This document shows, one piece after another, positions 35,753-45,995 of a DNA stretch of 64,000 nt. Location of the stretch: assembly GCA_958430865.1 (NCBI GenBank), contig CAUDNR010004411.1, forward strand, positions 29,342 through 93,341. The letters are read 5' to 3'. The stretch comes from Entrophospora sp. SA101 (lineage: Eukaryota; Glomeromycota; Glomeromycetes; Entrophosporales; Entrophosporaceae). A program made the position numbers and the translations under genes. Under the pieces are notes generated by a model. That model was not told the DNA's origin. It ran no database searches and worked only from the letters and a program-made list of their open reading frames with translations. Within the stretch, counting starts at the first letter, position 1, and the number at the start of each line of letters is the position of its first letter.

Positions 35753-37750
35753 AGACACCTTAAAAAGAAAACCAGATCTAACAAAAAAACTTTCTATCAC
35801 TGGGATCACAATACACTCCTTTGTCAAGAAACTTATCTCAATATGCTAGGGATTGGTAGAACTTATTTTGAACATATCAGAAATCACCTGATAAATAATG
35901 GTCTTCTACCAAGAATTCATGGCAATATTAAAAGAATGCCTCAATGGAAACTAAAATGGTGATTGATAAAAATGTTGCAGGAATAGTAAAGAATTTTCTG
36001 GAAAATTATGCAAAAGTCCATGGATTACCAAGTCCAGGAAGAAGTATCAATAGAATAACCCAATCAATTGTATTCTTACCAGCTGAAATGAGTTACAAAT
36101 CAGTGCATAGAGATTTTCTAGCTGGTCTGGAAGAAAACAGCAAATTGAAATCCTTAAAATATGATGCATTCAGAGAGTTATGACATTAATTGACACCAGA
36201 GATTCAAATTATGAGTCCAAGGACTGATTTGTGTGATACTTTTCAACATTTTAGAGATGGTTTACATTATAATGCTTGACAAGAAGAAGAAGCCAAAGAA
36301 TTACTTAAAAGATTTAAAGAACATCTGTCTAAGGCTAAACTAGAAAGAAATTATTATAATAAAAACACTAAATTGGCAATATTAAAAGAATGCCTCAATG
36401 GAAACTAAAATGGTGATTGATAAAAATGTTGCAGGAATAGTAAAGAATTTTCTGGAAAATTATGCAAAAGTCCATGGATTACCAAGTCCAGGAAGAAGTA
36501 TCAATAGAATAACCCAATCAATTGTATTCTTACCAGCTGAAATGAGTTACAAATCAGTGCATAGAGATTTTCTAGCTGGTCTGGAAGAAAACAGCAAATT
36601 GAAATCCTTAAAATATGATGCATTCAGAGAGTTATGACATTAATTGACACCAGAGATTCAAATTATGAGTCCAAGGACTGATTTGTGTGATACTTGTCAA
36701 CATTTTAGAGATGGTTTACATTATAATGCTCGCCAAGAAGAAGAAGCCAAAGAATTACTTAAAAGATTTAAAGAACATTTGTCCAAGGCAAGATTAGAAA
36801 GAAATTATTATAATAAAAATACCAAATTAGCAGAAGAGCAAAGAAAATTAGTTAATCAAAATTATTCCAAGAGTAAAATGCAATATTGCAGCATTGATGC
36901 CACTGCTCATTACAGTTATGATTGAGCCCAAAATGTTCATGTGCCACATTTAGATCAACAAGTAAGTAAAATTTATTATCTTAGTCCATGTAAGGTTCAT
37001 TTATTTGGTATTCAAGATGAAGCAGTAAGGGAACAAATTAATTATGTTCTTAATGAAAATGAGATTATAGGAAAAGGACCCAATGGAACTCTTAGCATGG
37101 TTTTTGATGGAATTAAGAAATTGAACAAAGGTGAAAAGTATTTAAAGATTACTTGTGATAATGCTGGTGGACAAAATAAAAATAATGTAACTGTTTGGTT
37201 TTATTTATATTTGGTAATTTGTGGTTATTATGAAAGTATTGAATTGAATTTCATGGTTCCTGGGTATACCAAATTCAAGCATGATGGTAATTTTGGCATG
37301 ATTAAAAAACTCTACAGAAGAACAAGAATAGATTGTCTTGATCATGTGGTTGAGGTAATAAAAAAGTCTAGTCTAGTAGGATTGAATTAAGCTCAATGTT
37401 ATGAAGGTGGAAGAAGTTTTCAATACTTAGATATTAAAGCAATTTTGGGAATATATTTTAAGAAATTACCAAGCATCCAGAAATATCAACATTTTCTTTT
37501 TGAAGCATCTAATCTTTGTACAATAAAAGTTCAAGAAGTTGCTAATGGACTTTCTACTGAATTCAATTTATTGAAAACCAAGAAAACAGATATTTTGGAA
37601 GAAATTAGAACTTTATTTATTTTAGTGTTAACACCACCTCCTTTGGATTACAAAAGACAAGAATATCTTTACCAGAATATTTGTCCATTTGTGAAAGATG
37701 AATACAAAGATATTACTTGCTCAAGACCAATCTATACTGGCAATGAATAA
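35753..37750 (+). pseudogene. DUF7869-type transposon gene, interrupted
   Basis: The plus strand encodes CQETYLNMLGIGRTYFEHIR, NGLLPRIHGNIKRMPQWK, HGLPSPGRSINRITQSIVFL, SPRTDLCDTCQHFRDG, a coiled-coil segment, CSIDATAHYSYD, KVHLFGIQDEAVREQINYVL, TCDNAGGQNKNNVTVWF and PGYTKFKHDGNFGMIKKLYR, ending at 37750. The order SID/HYSYD, DNxGQNKNN and HDGNFG fits the RNase H-like DUF7869 domain of eukaryotic transposon-like proteins; transposase activity is inferred. From 36398 to 37750 one frame is kept, with stops at 36635 (TGA), 36641 (TAA), 36923 (TGA) and 37388 (TAA). A 454-bp tandem duplication (35921-36374 / 36375-36828) breaks the frame. The 5' end is cut at the mL40 junction. Confidence 0.85.
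35921..36828 (+). repeat. 454-bp internal tandem duplication
   Basis: Copy A starts GGCAATATTAAAAGAATGCC at 35921 and copy B starts with the same bases at 36375. The first 300 or so bases of the two copies are identical, including both nonsense codons. The last 150 differ at about ten or more sites. The unit length is not a multiple of three. Confidence 0.95.
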
Positions 37751-37904
37751 AATATTAGAATAAAATCGCCTCTATGACTCCTTACTGTCATTAAGTTTAA
37801 TAAGTTTAATCTTTTGACAAATATTGTTACTTTTAAAGTAAAAAGTACTAAAATAATTATTTACTTAACATACTCTCATCAGGAAATTAATTTAGTGTAA
37901 ACTT

Positions 37905-37963
37905 GTGTAAATCTTATGATGCCAACATAATATTGTGTAAATCTTATGGTGCCAACATAAGTT
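37905..37963. repeat. two-copy tandem repeat, period 30
   Basis: GTGTAAATCTTATGATGCCA-type units at 37905 and 37935 differ at one or two bases. They lie in non-coding sequence downstream of the transposon gene. Confidence 0.8.
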
Positions 37964-38093
37964 TTACACTTTTTTATTATTAAACTTACGATTGATACAT
38001 GCAAATTTTTTTTATATTTTCTGGATGCTAAGGATATAAGTATATTAAATGAATAAATAAAAAAGGGAATAAACAAGAAAATCACGACAAATA

Positions 38094-38178
38094 TCCTAAA
38101 AGAACAACAACAAGCAAATAAAGAACTATTAAACAAAATTGCTGATTTAGAAAAGCAGTTAGCTGATAAAGATCAAGA
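38094..38178 (+). pseudogene. coiled-coil coding fragment at the gap edge
   Basis: The plus frame reads KEQQQANKELLNKIADLEKQ then LADKDQ and runs straight into the N gap. The heptad pattern (L-x6-L) indicates a coiled coil similar in style to the decayed gene at 16076. Neither start nor end is visible, so it may be part of a real gene hidden in the gap. Confidence 0.4.
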
Positions 38179-38905
38179 NNNNNNNNNNNNNNNNNNNNNN
38201 NNNNNNNNNNNNNNNNNNNNNNNNNNNNNNNNNNNNNNNNNNNNNNNNNNNNNNNNNNNNNNNNNNNNNNNNNNNNNNNNNNNNNNNNNNNNNNNNNNNN
38301 NNNNNNNNNNNNNNNNNNNNNNNNNNNNNNNNNNNNNNNNNNNNNNNNNNNNNNNNNNNNNNNNNNNNNNNNNNNNNNNNNNNNNNNNNNNNNNNNNNNN
38401 NNNNNNNNNNNNNNNNNNNNNNNNNNNNNNNNNNNNNNNNNNNNNNNNNNNNNNNNNNNNNNNNNNNNNNNNNNNNNNNNNNNNNNNNNNNNNNNNNNNN
38501 NNNNNNNNNNNNNNNNNNNNNNNNNNNNNNNNNNNNNNNNNNNNNNNNNNNNNNNNNNNNNNNNNNNNNNNNNNNNNNNNNNNNNNNNNNNNNNNNNNNN
38601 NNNNNNNNNNNNNNNNNNNNNNNNNNNNNNNNNNNNNNNNNNNNNNNNNNNNNNNNNNNNNNNNNNNNNNNNNNNNNNNNNNNNNNNNNNNNNNNNNNNN
38701 NNNNNNNNNNNNNNNNNNNNNNNNNNNNNNNNNNNNNNNNNNNNNNNNNNNNNNNNNNNNNNNNNNNNNNNNNNNNNNNNNNNNNNNNNNNNNNNNNNNN
38801 NNNNNNNNNNNNNNNNNNNNNNNNNNNNNNNNNNNNNNNNNNNNNNNNNNNNNNNNNNNNNNNNNNNNNNNNNNNNNNNNNNNNNNNNNNNNNNNNNNNN
38901 NNNNN
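38179..38905. other. assembly gap (N)
   Basis: 727 undetermined bases. It removes the 5' part of the haem peroxidase gene and whatever follows the coiled-coil frame. Confidence 1.
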
Positions 38906-40254
38906 GGTAACCGAGGAAAATTAAAGATGGATGGGAAAAATTATCCAATGAATTATCCGACTAGCGATATGATCGGAGGATTTCTTAATCGAGCAAATAA
39001 TATTTTCACACTTGCAATTCAGATCATTTGGATGCGTGAACATAATAGATTGTGTAATCAATTTTATGATGATCATGGTGATTCGTGGACCGATGATCAA
39101 TATTTTGAAGAGGCTGTAAGCAATCAATTAAAGTTGTTTGAGATGATTATTATTATAACAATCTATTAACAATTATCTTATATTTGATTTAATTAGAGAA
39201 AATGGAATATTGCATTTTATCAAAAAGTAGTAACCGAAGAGTACCTTGGCATCATTCTTGGTAAACCATTGCCACCATATCAACAATATAATGAGAATCT
39301 AGTACCAGGAGTTGATCTTTTCTTCGCAACAATAACATTCAAATATGTTCACAGCGAACTTGGGTAAATCAATCAATCAATTATCATGTAATTTTCTAAT
39401 TATAATCATTAATTATATAAATTATTGACGTTATTTATTATTGATGATAGCAATAATTATCATATACAAGATGAATTTGGAGAATTGCTTGCAGATCTAA
39501 CATTAGATAACATTTTACAAATTCAATTGTTGGAAAAATTTGGAATAGAAAAGATTTTGAGATCAATGTCCCTACAACATCAAGAAGAATTGGATATTTA
39601 TTATTCCGATGCTATGAGAAATGCTACAACCATTGAACCGCGTATTTATGATATTGCAGCTTTTGATGTTTTAAGAGCCAGAGACAGAGGTATGACAACT
39701 GCATTTTTATGTATGTTAATATGCACATGTAAAAACATGAATATTTTTTTTGAAAAAAGACTTGAAATTTTGTAGGAATTGCTTTGTATAATGATGCTCG
39801 TCAAGCATATGGGCTAACAACAAAGAAAACTTGGCAAGGGATAACATCAGTTAAAATATTACAAGATTATCTGCAACAATTGTATCCTAATGGACCTAAT
39901 CAATTAGAAACTTTCGTTGGTGCAATAGTTGAAGATCATTTGGATGGATCAAATTTTGGTGAATTAATGAGCATTAGTATGTTCACTCAGGTAGCCTTTA
40001 TTTTCATTAATCACTAACTCATCAACACACCCACTCATTTGTGCTTTATTAAATTTATTTTATAGTTTACTAAAATCAGAGATTCTGATAAATTTTGGTG
40101 GGAGAATGGCAACATGTTTACTGATGTTGAAAGAATCACAGATGATTTCAGAAAAATAAAGATTTTTTTTTTTGAAATTTACCACCCAACGAAAAAAAAA
40201 ATTCTTTCCCAAAAAATTAGGTTTGAAAAAGATTTAACTTTTCTGGTTCATTGA
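38906..40254 (+). CDS. animal-type haem peroxidase, 5' end in gap
   Basis: Five visible exons with matching phases: 38906-39115, 39197-39363, 39451-39689, 39776-39990, and 40066 to a stop at 40252-40254. NNIFTLAIQIIWMREHNRLC holds the LWxREHNR motif with the proximal-histidine helix of the An_peroxidase family (PF03098). FDVLRARDRG with GIALYNDARQAYGL, QLYPNGPNQLETFVG and FTKIRDSDKFWWEN follow in family order. Members oxidise fatty acids or halides with a haem (fungal Ppo/linoleate diol synthases, animal peroxidases); the substrate here cannot be told. After VERITDDFRK (about 40155) the frame runs into non-conserved residues and a more G+C-rich patch. The 3' end may therefore be truncated or mis-spliced. 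The distal-histidine region is lost in the gap. Confidence 0.85.
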
Positions 40255-40784
40255 TCATGCCTCTCCTCACCTTGCAAAGCATTGGATGCAACGCTTGAAA
40301 CATTTGCCGTACGACACAATTTCGCCAAATATGGTGAAAATGTTGATCGTGCCAAAAGCTGAAAAAACCAAGCGCGGCTAAACGCAAAAGGAGACAATCA
40401 GCGAGAAACCTGCACGAAGGTCGCTCGCCCTACTGATTTTGGAAGGTGGTCATGACACGGCAATGTTTCATTTCTTACTTGTGTTAATAAAAAAACAATA
40501 AAACCGGCCTGACCCAAAAAATAAATCAGAGTTTCACGGGAATGAACTGATTTCTTAAGAATTAATAGGACATGGACAAGGATATGACAATGATATGACA
40601 ATGACATAGACAATGATAATTCCATTATCATTAGGATAAAAATAATTTTTTGGGAACAAATTTTTTACTTTCATTGGGTGTTTGATTTAAAAAAAGGATC
40701 AAAAATTCTGATTGAAATTGGTTCCTTTGATTCCTTATAGATCAAATCAAATTGAATGATATTATTGAAACTAGCCAACACTTA
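40255..40784. other. short spacer with a G+C-rich patch
   Basis: 40250-40460 is clearly richer in G+C than its surroundings. An open frame (FIDHASPHLAKHWMQRLKHL and on) runs to a stop near 40380 but is not recognised. It may be a foreign or transposon fragment. Confidence 0.3.
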
Positions 40785-41960
40785 TCAAATGTATGTAAAA
40801 AAATATACTTTAATCAAACAGAAAAGAACGGGATTTGCATTTGGATATTTACATGCTAATTCATCTAACATATACAAATAACCAATGAATCCTTTTACAT
40901 GATCCCATGTTGAACGGAGTTTATCAATCAAACCATGCCCGCCACTCATTTCTAAATGTGCAAGTTTTAGATTACTAGCTTTAAATACCCCATCACAGAG
41001 TTGTGAAATATCCAATTGTTTATATCGTGATCTGCACGAGTCTATACAATCCAATGCTACTTCCCCACTGTAAAGGCAAAAAACCAGTCAAGGTAGAGAA
41101 AAATCAATCATACAGAGAAAACATAATATATATATTTATACAGGATTGACAACTTACGGTACATATTTTAAACGAGATTCTAAGCCTTCTAATAGCCACA
41201 TTAATGTCGGGTGGATGATAAAACCACCATAACTTGCTTCAGAAGCATTTCCACTTGACATTACTGAATTCGGGGAAAATACAAGTTCATTACTGCAATG
41301 AACAAGTAGAAAAATTCTCATTAGTTGTTCACCACTCTAGTTGTATCTGAAAAAAATTTTTTTTTGTATGTTTAATATACAAATGCTCACAATTGATTGA
41401 TCACTCGAGAAAAAAAATAAGTTGATCAGATTTCATCGTTTTTAATATCATTGTGGTAGAATAAATTGTTGCCCGTATTTCAGCTTTGGTTTGCTGCTTA
41501 TAGATCACAAATGTAAATAAAATAACAAACTAATTAAAGCACTTAAAAAAACTTACTTCATTTAAAATTATTTTTATCAAAAATTCCTGTGCTTCTTCAT
41601 CAAGACGTGATACAAATGGTGTGCAAATTGATTGTATCATTATGTAGTCATCTTCCAAAATCCATTTTGGGCATACAATTCCTCCTCCGCATCTTATTAT
41701 ACTAAATTTTTCTGGCCTAAAATTAAAAGTTTTTTAAGTATTTACAAAAGAAAATACAAAAATACCTCTAATGTTTAAATTAGACTAACATTAGTGAATG
41801 CTCTGCTTCGGAACTGGCTTTATAGAGAACTTCTTTTCCAGAAATTTCAGAAGGCCATATCCATTTATCCCAATTAGGTGTTTCTTTAGCATGGATTTCT
41901 GCTTCAGTTTCATCTGTTTCCAATACAGAAGCATTCAGAATTTCTTGATCATCAAAATAA
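40785..41960 (-). CDS. conserved-looking protein of unknown function, multi-exon
   Basis: Five exons on the minus strand splice with consistent phases: 41790-about 41960 (5' limit unclear), 41557-41716, 41405-41496, 41158-41292, 40785-41067. Each joint has GT..AG and keeps the frame through four introns, which argues for a real gene. Recognisable stretches are EAEIHAKETPNWDKWIWPSE, IIRCGGGIVCPKWILEDDYI, SRLDEEAQEFLIKIILNE, HPTLMWLLEGLESRLKYVP, CIDSCRSRYKQLDISQLCDG and STWDHVKGFIGYLYMLDELA. I know no family with this pattern. There are no membrane segments or signal peptide in the visible part. No in-frame ATG is seen at the 5' side, where a stop (about 41985) limits the exon. An upstream exon near 42185-42240 (SDALEPKPSRIPILNK) is possible. 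A dispersed repeat lies at 42264. Confidence 0.6.
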
Positions 41961-42263
41961 GATCCAGTTAACCCGCAATAAATTCAACAAAAAATTTATT
42001 AGATAATTAATTTTCATTATAAAAAAATTTTTTTAATCTTGTCTATTATATTTGGAGGGAACGAAGAGCATAGATAGTGGTGGTGAAGGAAAGAGTTGTT
42101 GCAACAGTGAGGAGGATGATTGTGGTAATAAGTAGGATGATGTGATTTCGAAACTTTCCCCCACTACTTAATTGATATTATTCACCTTATTCAGAATTGG
42201 AATTCTTGAAGGTTTAGGTTCAAGAGCATCGCTTCTAATTACATCAAGAAATTAAATATTGAG

Positions 42264-42307
42264 CTAGAGTGACGGCAAGTGGCAAGTGATAACCACCACC
42301 ATCCTTA
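42264..42307. repeat. dispersed 45-bp repeat, copy 2
   Basis: CTAGAGTGACGGCAAGTGGC through AACCACCACCATCCTTA matches 15795-15839. It lies upstream of the unknown gene in the same relative orientation as copy 1 to the AAA-ATPase-like pseudogene. Confidence 0.75.
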
Positions 42308-42893
42308 AAATACTTACCCAAAATATTTGTCACAACCGGTTTCTTTTTGTCTCTTGAGGCATTATTTTTTAAAAAAATGATATTCTTATTATTGGTATAC
42401 TATTTTAAAGTCCTAGTCATGAAGTCAAAAAAAAACTACCGCCTAACAAGATATTAAAGGCATTAGGTAAACAAAATTCATGCAACATATATTAATATGA
42501 GTTTGATGAAAAAAAAATTTTTTCACAAGTTTGTGAAACTATCAATCTAACAGATAATAATAATAATGTCAAAAATAAATAGTTGAAATAGAGAAAATAT
42601 CCTATCCACAAAAATTTTGGATAGTAATAATTCACATTATACAACTCTTAAAAAATTTTTAGAACCAAGCTTATCATCGTCATCTTACCTATATAGTGCT
42701 AGTTGGCACGTGATTGTTTTTATTGTATAATATTGATCTACATTCAATGGCAAATGATTTTACAAATTCCCTTGGATAAATCAGATTCATCCTAAATACT
42801 AAAATTATATATAATCAATTCCCCCAAAAATTTTGCACCTAAAATATTTTACATATATAATAAAATAACAATTCATAAGCAAAAAAAACAAAT
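42308..42893. other. intergenic spacer
   Basis: A+T-rich sequence between the repeat and the 3' end of the aminotransferase gene. Nothing recognised. Confidence 0.5.
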
Positions 42894-44948
42894 TTATTCT
42901 TTAATATATTTCTTTAATTTTTTCAATGCTGTAGCAGCTTGATCTAAAGTTTCATCAGTTTTACAAAAAGCAAATCTAGCATAATCGTAAGCCATCCATT
43001 TATTCTCATCACAATAAAACTCGCTAGGCGGAATTGTCACAACACCGATTTCTTTTGCCATCCAATAACAAACTTTATAATCTTTTGTCCTGGATTGTAT
43101 GACTTCTGGGTATTCAAAGTCTGATGGGATGTTGATTTTTGAGGTGTTGGCTAGTATGAAATAACTTCCTTGTGGTATTGTATATGGTAATCCAGCATCA
43201 GATAGTGCATTCATTAATTTTTCACGACGTAATTTATATTGTTCACAATTTTCTTCATAATAATTTGACTCGTCAGCTTTTTCTAAAGAAATAGCCAGTG
43301 CTTCCTTTTTTTTTAAAAAAGATATTATTGTTAATGTTATTATTAATTACTTATTTATTTAATAAAATAAGTTTTATTTTTTAAAAAAATAGATTCAATA
43401 ATATACCTGAAGTGGTGAATTTACACAAAATACAATTCTAGTATGTGCAGATAATACAGTCTTTATCAATTTTTCTGGTCCTATCGACCATCCAACACGC
43501 CAACCAGTAACACCGAAAGTTTTACCTCCACTTCCAACAGTTATTGTGCGATCCCACATTCCTGGAAGATTGGCAATGCGTTCATGAACATCTGGTTTAA
43601 AATAAAGTCTATCATACTATAAATTAAAATTGTCAATTTTTATAAATTATCATTATTAATAATGTGTGTGTGTGTGTGTGTGTAAATGTACATATTATTA
43701 AATTTATTTATTTCAATAATTACCACTTCATCACTAATAACCAACAAATTATGTTTTTGAGCAATTTTAGCAATTTCCATCATTTCATCAATAGAAAAAA
43801 CTTTTCCAACAGGATTATGAGGAGTATTAAAAACAATCATTTTACTTTTTTTTGTGATTTTTGATTCCAATTCATTAAAATCCAATTTCCAATCTGCTGA
43901 AGAAATCACCTTATTAATGATGTCACCTTGCGGTCTTAATGGCACATAGACTGGTACGCCACCATTCATTGTAATATTTGACTTAATAATAATATATATA
44001 TGTGATTACATTTAGTAAAATATATGCATACAGTATACATACGAATACAAAATAAATAAATACATATATTCTTACAATATATTGATCAAAAAAAGGTTCA
44101 ATCAAAATTACTTCATCACCTTCATCCAAAAATCCTGCAAAAATAGAATAAAGTCCTTCATTTGCGCCAGCAGAAATTACAATTTCAGTCTCGGGATCCA
44201 ATGTTCTGTTGTTTAATAAAGGCCCATAAGTATTTGCTAATGCTTGCCTTAAACGAATTCTACCTTTAGGATGACTTTTTTTTAAAAAGAAAAATTGATG
44301 ATTATGTAATTGTGAATATATATGATTATAATTATAATGTTCAGATAGATAATGTATTAGAAAAAATTAACCTATATTGATTACTATCTTGATAAAGTAA
44401 AACATCTTTAGCCGCTTCCTTTACAAAATCTGGAGGTGGAAAACTTGTAAATATACATATATATGTGTTTAAATAAAATTACTTGATAATTAAAAACAAA
44501 TTGATAGCGCATATAATTTCATTTACTTCATAAAACCTTGTCCCAAGTTTACAGCATTAAGTCTTGCAGCCAAGGGTGTGAAAATAGACCATACTTATCA
44601 TCACACAGTAATTATAGCAATTACAATAATGAATGATTTGTTAATAAAAAAATTTTATCAATCAATTTAAGTAAAATAATTTATTTTTTTAAAAGAAAAT
44701 AAAAAATCACCATCTTGTTTAAAATGAGAAACTTTTTCTGATACTTTAATTGAAGTTCCATCAGAAGTACTACTATTACTAGTCATGTTTTGTTTGTTTT
44801 TTAAAGAAAAAGATAGTTTGATGTTGTTGCCGCAGATTCTATTATTATGGTAATGACGAAATTGATTAAAAGGGGAGAAAAACTTTATATTTTTTCTTTG
44901 AAATCTATGCATTTTTGAATCATTATTTGTGTTACGTATGCCATGCAA
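42894..44948 (-). CDS. BNA3: kynurenine/glutamine aminotransferase (BNA3/KAT-like)
   Basis: Seven exons with matching phases (44711-44948, 44527-44593, 44372-44443, 44076-44274, 43724-43981, 43407-43616, 42894-43304) give 484 residues. It is a fold-type I PLP enzyme expected to convert kynurenine to kynurenic acid. Motifs: LNAVNLGQGF, GANEGLYSIFAGFLDEGDEV, NTPHNPVGKVFS, SDEVYDRLYF and GSGGKTFGVTGWRVGW with PLP lysine K310. The C-terminus has WMAYDYARFAFCKTDETLDQ, as in the family. The first ATG (44948) adds about 55 residues rich in Arg, Lys and Asn and poor in acids, which fits a mitochondrial presequence; an internal ATG (44784) would give a shorter cytosolic form. Dual targeting is inferred. 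Intron 1 uses donor GTGATT, and intron 5 holds a (TG)n microsatellite at 43662-43682. Confidence 0.95.
43662..43682. repeat. (TG)n microsatellite in an intron
   Basis: About ten TG units lie inside the BNA3-like intron between 43616 and 43724. Confidence 0.9.
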
Positions 44949-45709
44949 TCTATAAAAACAAGTAAAAACTTGCTTGCATTAGCATTAGACAAGATAATAC
45001 TAACGCATGTTCTTATAATGATCCGGGAACTTAAAAAAATCTTTGATATTAATATTATTGCATTTTTGAACGAATCACGAAATCGCAATTTTTTGAAATT
45101 TAAGCACGTGGCGCAGCAATATGGGTCTTTAGACCGAGCCAACCATATTAATAATATATTAACATTAAAAATATCTGTATTCGTGTATATTTTATTTTGG
45201 TATTTCGTATTATTATTATATATTTGGAAGGTATTAACGAAAATAATCCCAAATGGGATAATTCGCCCAGGCTGGGATATTAATTAATTAAACATGATAT
45301 AAGGAACAAGAATTCGCTGTACTTTAAAAGTGACTTTGTAATAAGTTAACTTAATAGTATGTTTTCGTGTAATTGATACACTTTGGGTTCTCTGAAAATT
45401 TTGCTGTAATGTACCATTGATTTAATAAAATCTATTTGAATCTACTAAAACAATTAAACAAAGGATAAATTTGTTATTTATCAAAAAAAAGAAATAAAAG
45501 ATTTGGACTGAGATTGATGTATCAAAAAAATGCAACATTAAAAATCATTAAACTTTATACATTAAATATGCTATTTAAATTGACTATTACTTGTGTGATC
45601 AATTCCATAAAGGAACAAATTCAATTATTTCGCAATAAAAGCTATTTGTTTGTTTATTTATTGTTGTTTTTTTGATTTTAGTATTAATGCATGGTTTCTA
45701 TTCGTAATA

Positions 45710-45852
45710 CGGTCAGAACTCGTTAAACCGAAGTCAATATTTTCGAAAAAAAACTTCGATTTAAAAAACCTTAATAAAATCGGCTTATTGAGGTAAATTT
45801 AATATAAAACAACATCGGTTTATCAAAGCATTGTCTTAACGAGTTCTAAATG
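45710..45852. mobile_element. 143-bp Tc1/mariner-like MITE
   Basis: AGAACTCGTTAA (45715-45726) and its exact complement (45836-45847) lie just inside both ends. The extended ends CGGTCAGAACTCGTTAA and CATTTAGAACTCGTTAA are flanked by TA on each side (45708-45709 and 45853-45854), the target duplication of Tc1/mariner elements. No coding capacity. Confidence 0.75.
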
Positions 45853-45995
45853 TACGTTTTATTCGATTTTATTCGTTTTATTCGTTTATTCATTATTATT
45901 ATTCGTTTTATTCGCTTTATTCGTTTTATTTGCTTTTATTCATTTTATTTGCTTTTATTCATTTTAATTGCTTTATTTGCATTATTCGTTTTATT
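45853..45995. repeat. TTTTATTCG-type minisatellite
   Basis: Roughly 13 imperfect copies of a 9-11 bp unit (TTTTATTCG, TTTTATTTGC, TTTTATTCA) follow directly after the MITE. Confidence 0.85.

Noticed and set aside
38082..38948. Long minus-strand frame spanning the N gap
   Set aside because: It exists only because the N run contains no stop codons.
44943..45287. 114-codon plus-strand frame overlapping the start of the aminotransferase gene
   Set aside because: Hydrophobic A+T-driven composition, no motif, and it overlaps a well-supported gene; a divergent small gene cannot be excluded but is not supported.
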